Positions 1-5,470 of a DNA stretch of 8,069 nucleotides are shown here, piece after piece. Below the pieces are notes generated by a model that was not told where the DNA came from, ran no database searches, and was given only the letters and a program-made list of their open reading frames with translations. Within the stretch, counting starts at the first letter, position 1. Every line of letters starts with the position of its first letter. A program made the position numbers and the translations under genes. This DNA comes from Roseburia sp. (GTDB lineage Bacteria > Bacillota > Clostridia > Lachnospirales > Lachnospiraceae), in contig JAGAIK010000457.1 in assembly GCA_017626625.1 (NCBI GenBank), positions 1-8,069 on the forward strand, read 5' to 3'.

Positions 1-1
1 A

Positions 2-106
2 ACAGCGGGCTCTGACGTCATCCGTTTTGTACCGCCGCTGATTATTGAGAAAAAGCATGTGGACGAGATGGTACAGAAATTAGAGCGTGTGTTTCAGAAC
101 ATGTAG
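2..106 (+). CDS. argD: C-terminal end of acetylornithine aminotransferase-like protein (partial)
   Basis: Only the last 34 codons and the TAG stop are in the window, read in frame 2 from the left edge; the start lies upstream. The readable tail contains SDVIRFVPPLII followed by a lysine-rich helix with HVDEMVQKLERVF. This matches the C-terminus of class III pyridoxal-phosphate aminotransferases, where an arginine-phenylalanine-x-proline-proline stretch precedes the last helix. Within that class the wording is closest to ArgD, which transfers an amino group between glutamate and N-acetylglutamate semialdehyde in arginine synthesis in the cytoplasm. The catalytic lysine is outside the window, so a related ornithine, 4-aminobutyrate or succinylornithine aminotransferase cannot be excluded. 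The class is well supported; the exact substrate is an inference. Confidence 0.75.
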   Translation, partial: TAGSDVIRFVPPLIIEKKHVDEMVQKLERVFQNM

Positions 107-117
107 AAGCGTTTTTG

Positions 118-163
118 TTACTGTCCGCCGGATACCTGAACCACTGCAGCGGGAGAACAGTAA
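118..163 (+). other. Inverted repeat between argD and the solute-binding protein gene, possible weak terminator or attenuator
   Basis: TTACTGT at 118-124 is perfectly complementary to ACAGTAA at 157-163. Just inside, CCGC (125-128) can pair with GCGG (149-152), leaving a GAGA bulge at 153-156 and a loop of about 20 bases. A TTTTT run begins at 167, three bases after the 3' arm, and another run precedes the 5' arm. The structure could end argD transcription or form in the leader of the next gene. The stem is AT-rich and bulged and the T-run is short, so a strong intrinsic terminator is doubtful. Confidence 0.35.
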
Positions 164-199
164 TGGTTTTTGTAAAATAAAATGATATGTGAGGAAGAG

Positions 200-1405
200 A
201 TGGGAACATTACAGAAAAAAATCGTATCCGTAATCATAGTGGCGGGACTGCTTGTTTTCACAGCGGCAAAAGTGCAGGACGCTTCTGTTTTGGAAGGCGG
301 GAATGGAGAACAGGAAGAGTCAGCCGGACAGAAAAGCACAGAAAATCCTCTCCTGGCGGACAGCGCCTACCAGCAGGCGGATACGGACTTGATTTTCTGG
401 TATGATGACAAATCTTACGATACCTATTTTTCACTGGCGGCGGAAGAATATTTTAAAGAGACAGGGAAAAAGGTGCAGCCGCTGTATCAGGAGAGTACGG
501 AATATATGACGGCGGTTTACGATAAGACCATGCAGGATGACGATTATCCGGATATTTACCTGATTTCAGGGGACAATCTGGAGGCGGCATATCTCTATGG
601 TCTTGCTGCCGTGAATGAAAGGGCGGAAAGCTATGCGGGGGCGGCGGAAAATGCGCTGACAGCCGCTGCTTACGGCGACAGGCTGTTAGGCTATCCCCTC
701 AGTTATAATACCTGTCTTTTTGTTTACCAGAACAGCTATTTTGAGACAGCTCCGGTTTCCATGCAGGAAATCATTGATTATTCCAACGAGAACGAGCCGG
801 GGGAAAATGTGGAGTATTTAGTGGAATGGGACGTCAACGACCCCTTCTATGATTTTCCCTTTGTGGCAAACAGCATTACCTTTGAAAAAGAGGGACCGCA
901 GCGGATGAATGTGGTTTATGACGAAGAAATTTACCAGCAGGATTTGGAATTTTTTGAGACGCTGTTATCCTCTTTTTCCGTCAATGCGGAAACGGTTTCC
1001 GAGGAAACTATTTTAGAGAACTTCAAAGCGGGAAGGACGCTTTGCGCCATGCTTGATACGGATTCCCTTTATCAGTTGGAGGGCTATACCTATTCGGTGA
1101 CGCAGATACCGGATTTGAATGAGGAATTAAAGACCTCTGTCTGTGCCATGACGGAAATGTTAGTGGTAAATGATTTCTCGGAAAAACAGCAGGAGGCGGC
1201 GGATTTTGCAGAATTTGCCACGGTGGCGTTAGCGGATAAGCTGTATGAAACCTCCGGTCATTATTCCGTATTTTTATCGGAACAGGCGGATATGGTGGAG
1301 CAGACTGCCTATGAAACCTATGAGGGAGCGGTCTTAGCCCCGGATTCTCAGGACGCAAGGGAGTTTTGGGTAGGACTGAAGGAGACGATTGCAGCATATT
1401 TTTAA
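200..1405 (+). CDS. Membrane-anchored extracellular solute-binding protein, family 1-like
   Basis: This 401-residue protein has a positively charged start and a hydrophobic segment at about residues 8-22 (IVSVIIVAGLLVFTAA). A low-complexity Glu/Gly/Ser linker runs to about residue 50, then a long acidic extracellular domain follows. Its opening (LIFWYDDKSYDTYF, then DDYPDIYLISGDNLEAAYLYGLAA) and the YPLSYNTCLFVYQNSYF stretch resemble MalE-type binding proteins, where these parts form the first lobe and the hinge. Such proteins normally deliver sugars or oligosaccharides to an ABC importer. No permease or ATPase gene lies beside it, and there is no lipobox cysteine, so the anchor is either an uncleaved helix or a signal peptide cut near TAA. 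ATG at 200 is preferred because GAGGAAG lies just before it; ATG at 182 is in frame but has no ribosome site. The ligand is unknown. Confidence 0.75.
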   Translation: MGTLQKKIVSVIIVAGLLVFTAAKVQDASVLEGGNGEQEESAGQKSTENPLLADSAYQQADTDLIFWYDDKSYDTYFSLAAEEYFKETGKKVQPLYQESTEYMTAVYDKTMQDDDYPDIYLISGDNLEAAYLYGLAAVNERAESYAGAAENALTAAAYGDRLLGYPLSYNTCLFVYQNSYFETAPVSMQEIIDYSNENEPGENVEYLVEWDVNDPFYDFPFVANSITFEKEGPQRMNVVYDEEIYQQDLEFFETLLSSFSVNAETVSEETILENFKAGRTLCAMLDTDSLYQLEGYTYSVTQIPDLNEELKTSVCAMTEMLVVNDFSEKQQEAADFAEFATVALADKLYETSGHYSVFLSEQADMVEQTAYETYEGAVLAPDSQDAREFWVGLKETIAAYF

Positions 1406-1431
1406 AATTATTTTTAAGATATTTTTAAAAT
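1396..1431 (+). repeat. Helically phased AT-rich direct repeats (three TTTTTAA motifs)
   Basis: The 13-mer ATATTTTTAAAAT occurs exactly at 1396-1408 and again at 1419-1431. Between them is a third partial copy, so TTTTTAA starts at 1399, 1411 and 1422, a pitch of 12 and 11 bases. The array overlaps the stop codon of the solute-binding protein gene and ends 24 bases before the -35 box of the comEA promoter. An A8 run follows at 1437-1444. Equal pitch near one helical turn puts all copies on one face of the DNA, as in OmpR-family operator arrays or curved upstream DNA. Chance in AT-rich sequence is possible. Confidence 0.5.
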
Positions 1432-1455
1432 CTGTGAAAAAAAAGGTTTATGCTC

Positions 1456-1484
1456 TTGTCATAAATCGGAATTTTCGTTAAAAT
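1456..1484 (+). promoter_or_regulatory. SigA-type promoter of the comEA-RR-HK-GerMN-comEC operon
   Basis: The -35 box TTGTCA (1456-1461) and -10 box TAAAAT (1479-1484) each match the consensus at five of six bases and are separated by the ideal 17 bases. A run of eight A at 1437-1444 lies where an UP element would sit. Transcription is expected to begin near 1491, giving a leader of about 46 bases before the ATG at 1537. This also argues against translation from the in-frame ATG at 1489. Confidence 0.75.
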
Positions 1485-1523
1485 AGGAATGGGCATTGAG
1501 GACTCTTGTCTTGTGGAAAAGAT

Positions 1524-1529
1524 AAGGAG
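1524..1529 (+). promoter_or_regulatory. Ribosome binding site that sets the comEA start
   Basis: AAGGAG lies seven bases before the ATG at 1537 but only one base before the in-frame ATG at 1531, so 1537 is the better start. That choice also gives a clean lipoprotein signal peptide. Confidence 0.7.
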
Positions 1530-1536
1530 AATGCTT

Positions 1537-2280
1537 ATGAGACGAAAATTAATGGCGGCAGCAGTCCTGTTTTTCTTATGGATAGCAGGGACGGGCTGCG
1601 GAAATGATAAAACGGCTTATTTTGAGATGCCGGAAACTGCAGATGCGGCAGAGACAGAGTGGGCTTTAGAGTATGAGGATGAAGCTTCGGCGGGTCAGGA
1701 TTCAGGAAATACCGGAAATGGCAGCGGAACATCGGCAGACCAGGACTCAGGGAGTGCGGAAAACAGCAGCACAGCTTTAACAAATCAGAGTACAGAGCAG
1801 GACATATGTTACGTGTATGTCTGCGGGGCGGTGAAGGAGCCGGGAGTTTACGAGTTAGAAGCCGGAGCCAGAATTTACGAGGCGGTGGATGCAGCAGGCG
1901 GATTGACAGAAGAAGCGGATTTTTCCTCGGTGAATCAGGCGGAGAAAGTTTCGGACGGGCAGATGGTTAAAATTTTAACAAAAGAGGAAGCTGAAGCTTT
2001 GGGTGAAACGCCAGACTCCGTTGAAACACCGGATTCCGGCAGCGGAGAGACAGCAGTTTCCGGTAATGCAGAAACCGAACAGGACGGACGCATCAACATC
2101 AATCTGGCGTCTGCGGAAGAACTAATGACGCTGCCGGGCATCGGCAGGGCAAAGGCGGACAGCATCATATCCTACCGTGAAAGCAGCGGTGGGTTTTCTT
2201 CCATTGAGGAAATCATGCAGGTGGAAGGAATCAAAGAAGGCGTATTTAATCGTGTGAAGGATAGTATAAAGGTGAAATAG
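1537..2280 (+). CDS. comEA: ComEA-like SLBB and helix-hairpin-helix DNA-binding lipoprotein
   Basis: The 247-residue protein starts with a lipoprotein signal: MRRK, a hydrophobic core, then IAGTGC with Cys21 as the likely lipidation site. G at -3 is unusual, but the sequence fits the general lipobox pattern. A Ser/Gly/Asp-rich linker runs to about residue 88. Residues 89-150 (YVYVCGAVKEPGVYEL, then a GGLTEEAD loop) form an SLBB-type domain. A second low-complexity linker leads to a C-terminal helix-hairpin-helix domain at about 186-247, with ININLASAEEL and the hairpin LPGIGRAKADSII (residues 199-211). ComEA binds incoming double-stranded DNA outside the membrane and hands it to the uptake machinery. 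Comparable Firmicute ComEA proteins are usually anchored by an N-terminal helix, so lipid anchoring is notable. comEB is absent, and the response regulator gene begins three bases after the stop. Confidence 0.85.
   Translation: MRRKLMAAAVLFFLWIAGTGCGNDKTAYFEMPETADAAETEWALEYEDEASAGQDSGNTGNGSGTSADQDSGSAENSSTALTNQSTEQDICYVYVCGAVKEPGVYELEAGARIYEAVDAAGGLTEEADFSSVNQAEKVSDGQMVKILTKEEAEALGETPDSVETPDSGSGETAVSGNAETEQDGRININLASAEELMTLPGIGRAKADSIISYRESSGGFSSIEEIMQVEGIKEGVFNRVKDSIKVK
2005..2040 (+). repeat. Tandem 18-base duplication in the comEA linker
   Basis: Two adjacent in-frame 18-base units encode ETPDSV and ETPDSG (residues 157-168 of the ComEA-like protein). They differ mainly at third codon positions. 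The duplication lies in the flexible linker between the SLBB and helix-hairpin-helix domains, so it probably only lengthens the spacer. The base differences suggest it is not recent. Confidence 0.6.
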
Positions 2281-2283
2281 AAT

Positions 2284-2976
2284 ATGGCGAAAAAGGTTCT
2301 TGTTGTAGATGATGAAAAGTTAATTGTAAAGGGTATCCGGTTCAGCTTAGAGCAGGACGGCATGGAGGTAGACTGCGCTTACGACGGGGAGGAGGCGCTG
2401 AAGCTGGCGACGGAGAATGCTTACGATATGATTTTGTTAGACGTAATGCTGCCGAAGATGGACGGCTTTGAGGTCTGCCAGCAGATACGGGAATTTTCCA
2501 ATATGCCTATTGTCATGCTGACGGCAAAGGGCGATGATATGGATAAAATTTTAGGGCTGGAATACGGCGCCGACGATTACATTACCAAGCCCTTCAATAT
2601 CTTAGAGGTCAAGGCAAGAATCAAGGCGATTATGAGAAGGACGGCGGGCAGCCAGCCGAAAAAAGAGGACAGCAAGGTCATTGAGGCAGGCGACCTGAAG
2701 TTAGACTGCGAGAGCCGCAGGCTGTTTATTCTGGGAAAAGAAGTGAATCTGACAGCGAAAGAGTTCGATTTGTTAGAACTTTTAGTGAACAATCCCAACA
2801 AGGTATACGGCAGGGAAAATCTTTTGAATCTGGTGTGGGGCTATGAGTATCCCGGGGATGTGCGTACCGTGGATGTCCACGTGAGACGTCTGAGAGAAAA
2901 AATCGAGAGTAATCCCAGCGAGCCGAAATATGTTCATACAAAATGGGGCGTAGGCTACTATTATTCCCAGAATTAA
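2284..2976 (+). CDS. OmpR-family response regulator, WalR/PhoP-like
   Basis: This 230-residue protein has a full receiver domain (residues 3-115) and a C-terminal winged-helix DNA-binding domain (about 130-228). The acidic pocket is D9, D10 and phosphoacceptor D53, with T80, Y99 and K102 completing the active site, so it should be phosphorylated normally. The DNA-binding part carries LTAKEFDLLELL, WGYEYPGDVRTVDVHVRRLR and WGVGYYY, very close in wording to WalR and PhoP of Bacillus, which control cell-wall turnover and phosphate response. Its cognate kinase follows directly. The start is three bases after the comEA stop, with AAGGTG nine bases upstream, and the gene ends in a tandem TAATAA stop. 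Whether it is the organism's WalR cannot be decided from one locus. The phased repeats at 1396-1431 are candidate binding sites, which would make the operon autoregulated. Confidence 0.92.
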   Translation: MAKKVLVVDDEKLIVKGIRFSLEQDGMEVDCAYDGEEALKLATENAYDMILLDVMLPKMDGFEVCQQIREFSNMPIVMLTAKGDDMDKILGLEYGADDYITKPFNILEVKARIKAIMRRTAGSQPKKEDSKVIEAGDLKLDCESRRLFILGKEVNLTAKEFDLLELLVNNPNKVYGRENLLNLVWGYEYPGDVRTVDVHVRRLREKIESNPSEPKYVHTKWGVGYYYSQN

Positions 2977-2977
2977 T

Positions 2978-2983
2978 AAGGTG
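2978..2983 (+). promoter_or_regulatory. Ribosome binding site that sets the kinase start
   Basis: AAGGTG sits six bases before the ATG at 2990 and overlaps both the second of two tandem stop codons of the regulator gene and the alternative GTG codon at 2981. It therefore favours ATG 2990 over GTG 2981, which would have no ribosome site. The same AAGGTG variant precedes the response regulator, so both two-component genes use a slightly weakened site. Confidence 0.55.
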
Positions 2984-2989
2984 CGTGTA

Positions 2990-4432
2990 ATGACAAAATT
3001 TAAAAAAGTATTTGATTTTTTTAAAAGCTTAAAGGTAAGGCTTTTCCTTTTATTTATCTTAATCGGAATCATACCGGGCATCCTGCTTCGCTTCGGGATG
3101 CTCAATTCTTATGGGGACCGGGCAGTTTCCATTCGGACCAGTGAGATACTCAGCCAGGCGAAGATACTGGCAAACCAGATTGTATCAAACGATTATCTGA
3201 AACATTCTTCCTCCATCCATATCAATGCACAGTTAGAGCAGTTGTCTACCATTTATGACGGCAGGGTGATGATTATTGATGATGAATTTCATATTATCAA
3301 GGACACCTACAGTCTTGATGAGGGGAAAACCATTATTTCCGAGGAAGTAATCAAAAGCTACAATGGGGAAGAAATCACGAAATATGATTCCGAGAACCGC
3401 TATATTGAGCTGACGATTCCCCTGGTGAAAACCCAGTTAGACAGCGAGGAAAAAAAGATTATCGGCGTCATGCTGATGAGTGTCTCAACGGACAGTATCA
3501 ATCTCAATTATGAATATCTTTCCGTCAATGCCATGGTGATTGAGCTGGTGTGCGCCTTTGCGGTGGTCTTTATCAGCGTCATTGCTGCGGTACAGATTGT
3601 AAAGCCTTTCCAGAAAATGTCCTCTTCCATTGATATGATACAGACCGGGTACGGGGAGGACGCCCTTGCGGTCAATGATTATACGGAGACCAGGGTAATC
3701 TGCGAAAAATTTAACAGAGTGCTCAGCAGGATGAAGGTGCTCGACGATTCGAGACAGGAGTTTGTCTCCAACGTGTCCCACGAGTTAAAAACGCCCCTGA
3801 CTTCCATGAAGGTGCTGGCGGATTCCATCAACAGCATGGAGGACGCGCCCATTGAGCTGTACAAGGAGTTTATGCAGGATATCGGAAACGAGGTAGACCG
3901 GGAGACGAAAATTATCAACGACTTGCTTTCCCTGGTAAAAATGGATAAGGCGGCGATGGACTTAAATGTCACCAACATCAATATCAATGAATTGCTAGAG
4001 CAGATATTAAAGCGCCTAAAGCCCATTGCGGATAAACAGAAGGTGGAACTGGTATTAGAGAGCTTTCGTCCGGTGAGTGCGGATGTGGACGAGGTAAAGA
4101 TTACCTTAGCCATTACCAACCTGATTGAAAATGCCATTAAATACAATAAGGAGGAGGGCTGGGTCCATGTGACGTTAAATGCCGACCACCAGTATTTTTA
4201 TCTGAAGGTGGAGGATTCCGGTATCGGTATTCCGGAGGAATCCTTAGAACATATTTATGAGCGTTTTTATCGGGTGGACAAGTCCCATTCCAGAGAAATC
4301 GGCGGTACGGGACTTGGGCTTGCCATTACAAGAAATGCCGTTTTAATGCACCGGGGAGCGATTAAGGTATTTAGCACAGAGGGAGAAGGAACCATATTTA
4401 ATGTCCGGATTCCGCTGAACTATATTTCGTAG
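2990..4432 (+). CDS. Membrane sensor histidine kinase, WalK/PhoR-like
   Basis: The 480-residue kinase has a first membrane helix at about residues 17-35 (RLFLLFILIGIIPGILLRFG) and a second at about 182-205. Between them is an extracellular domain of about 145 residues with DGRVMIIDDEFHIIKDT and a IIGVMLMSVS strand, suggestive of a Cache/PAS-like sensor fold. A HAMP linker follows at about 206-255. The dimerisation helix carries VSHELKTPLTSMK with phosphoacceptor His264. The ATPase domain has the N box NLIENAIKYN (from residue 377), the G1 box DSGIGIP (D409), the F box YERFYRVDKS and the G2 box GGTGLGL (from 438), all intact. It should phosphorylate the regulator encoded just upstream. Unlike Bacillus WalK, it shows no cytoplasmic PAS domain between HAMP and the His helix. 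The signal is unknown. Confidence 0.92.
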   Translation: MTKFKKVFDFFKSLKVRLFLLFILIGIIPGILLRFGMLNSYGDRAVSIRTSEILSQAKILANQIVSNDYLKHSSSIHINAQLEQLSTIYDGRVMIIDDEFHIIKDTYSLDEGKTIISEEVIKSYNGEEITKYDSENRYIELTIPLVKTQLDSEEKKIIGVMLMSVSTDSINLNYEYLSVNAMVIELVCAFAVVFISVIAAVQIVKPFQKMSSSIDMIQTGYGEDALAVNDYTETRVICEKFNRVLSRMKVLDDSRQEFVSNVSHELKTPLTSMKVLADSINSMEDAPIELYKEFMQDIGNEVDRETKIINDLLSLVKMDKAAMDLNVTNININELLEQILKRLKPIADKQKVELVLESFRPVSADVDEVKITLAITNLIENAIKYNKEEGWVHVTLNADHQYFYLKVEDSGIGIPEESLEHIYERFYRVDKSHSREIGGTGLGLAITRNAVLMHRGAIKVFSTEGEGTIFNVRIPLNYIS

Positions 4433-4495
4433 CTGAAAAAACAGAATTTATTTGACCCTGCGGACGTGCTTAGGAAGAATGTCCCGGGGCAGCAA

Positions 4496-4501
4496 AAGGA
4501 G
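4496..4501 (+). promoter_or_regulatory. Ribosome binding site that sets the GerMN lipoprotein start
   Basis: AAGGAG lies four bases before the ATG at 4506. Starting there gives a proper lipoprotein signal peptide, whereas the in-frame start at 4452 would add 18 mostly polar residues before it. Confidence 0.65.
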
Positions 4502-4505
4502 ATTT

Positions 4506-5468
4506 ATGATAAAAAGATATATTCTTGTGCAGCAATTCCTGCTGCTGCTCTCATTGCTGCTGCTTCTTACGGGATGCGGTCAGGAAGAGGTGAGCAGTGA
4601 ATATCATATCGAATACCTGAATAAAGAGAAAACAAAAATTATAAAAATGCCTTATGAACCCAAGGCGGATTCCGTGGAGGAGCTGATACCGGAATTTTTG
4701 GCAATGTTAAGCTCTGATTCCGAATCGGTGGAGTGCAGGAAGCCCATTCCAAATGATGTGGAGATTACGGATTATTCCTTAGACGGAGCCCTGCTTTCCA
4801 TTTATTTTGATTCGGATTATAACAATATGAATGCGGTGGAGGAGGTGCTCTGCCGGGCAGCGGTGGTGCGCACCATGACCCAGATTGACGGAGTGGATTG
4901 TGTCACCTTCTATGTGGGGGAAGCCCCGTTGAGTGATGCAGACGGAAATATCATCGGCAGCATGAATGAGGAAAACATTATCGAAAATCCGGGGGAGCAG
5001 ATTAACTCCATACAAAATACGTCCCTGACCCTGTATTTTTCCAACGAAGAGGGAAACGGGCTGGTGCGGGAAACCAGAGAGGATGTCTACTATAGCGGAA
5101 ATATTTCGTTAGAAAAACTGATTATGGAACAGCTTCTGGAAGGAACGGAGATGGAGGGGGCAAAATCTGCCATTCCGGAGGGAACGAAGCTTTTGACCGT
5201 TTCCGTGGTGGACGGAATCTGCTATGTCAGTCTGGACGATAATTTCCGGAATCAGGATTATCAGGTGAGTGAAGCGGTTGTCATTTACTCCATCGTCAAT
5301 TCGTTGACGGAACTGCCTACGATTAGTAAAGTTCAGATTTCCGTCAAGGGAGATACCAGCGGTGTGTACCGGGACAGCTTTGAGCTGAGCCAGATGTATG
5401 ACCGAAATTTAGATTACGTGATGGGAAAAGAGTCTGTGGGCACAGAGGAAGCAACAGAGGAGGAATAG
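4506..5468 (+). CDS. Lipoprotein with two GerMN domains
   Basis: The 320-residue product begins MIKRY, followed by a leucine-rich core and the classic lipobox LLTGC with Cys24. The protein is thus expected to be lipid-anchored outside the membrane. Two similar domains follow. The first spans about residues 45-155 (VEELIPEFLAML, then a LLSIYFDSDYNNM strand, AVVRTMTQIDGVDCVTFYV). The second spans about 172-300 (LTLYFSNEEGNGLVRETR, LEKLIMEQLLEG, ICYVSLDDNF, VVIYSIVNSLTELPTISKVQISV). This repeat is the GerMN fold found in sporulation protein GerM and in actinobacterial LpqB. GerM works in the forespore engulfment apparatus, but here the gene sits directly after a sensor kinase, as lpqB sits after mtrB. 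A role in tuning the kinase or in envelope stability is therefore inferred. The gap from the kinase gene is 73 bases, the longest in the operon. Confidence 0.85.
   Translation: MIKRYILVQQFLLLLSLLLLLTGCGQEEVSSEYHIEYLNKEKTKIIKMPYEPKADSVEELIPEFLAMLSSDSESVECRKPIPNDVEITDYSLDGALLSIYFDSDYNNMNAVEEVLCRAAVVRTMTQIDGVDCVTFYVGEAPLSDADGNIIGSMNEENIIENPGEQINSIQNTSLTLYFSNEEGNGLVRETREDVYYSGNISLEKLIMEQLLEGTEMEGAKSAIPEGTKLLTVSVVDGICYVSLDDNFRNQDYQVSEAVVIYSIVNSLTELPTISKVQISVKGDTSGVYRDSFELSQMYDRNLDYVMGKESVGTEEATEEE
5458..5463 (+). promoter_or_regulatory. Strong ribosome binding site supporting a TTG start for comEC
   Basis: AGGAGG, a full match to the anti-Shine-Dalgarno core, lies inside the last codons of the GerMN gene, seven bases before TTG at 5471. 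No in-frame ATG nearby is as well placed, and the product from TTG starts sensibly just before the first membrane helices. Confidence 0.7.
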
Positions 5469-5470
5469 GA

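Noticed and set aside
163..180. Mini-ORF of five codons (MVFVK) before the solute-binding protein gene, resembling a leader peptide.
   Set aside because: It has no run of regulatory codons and only a weak GGGAGA nearby; AT-rich sequence produces such ORFs easily.
1023..1397. Long minus-strand open frame opposite the solute-binding protein gene.
   Set aside because: It is proline-rich with no recognisable domain, fully overlaps a well-supported gene, and has no promoter or ribosome site; it is a shadow frame.
1453..1510. Exact 8-base repeat CTCTTGTC at 1453-1460 (over the -35 box) and 1503-1510 (in the leader), 50 bases apart.
   Set aside because: Eight bases is short enough to recur by chance, and no symmetry or third copy supports an operator.
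1489..1536. Longer N-terminus for the ComEA-like protein from ATG 1489.
   Set aside because: This ATG lies at or before the expected transcription start, lacks a ribosome site, and would place 16 polar residues before the signal peptide.
4452..4480. Possible internal promoter before the GerMN gene: TTGACC, 17 bases, AAGAAT.
   Set aside because: The spacing is right and the -35 box is good, but the -10 box matches only four of six bases and lacks the first T. Kept as a weak possibility rather than a feature.
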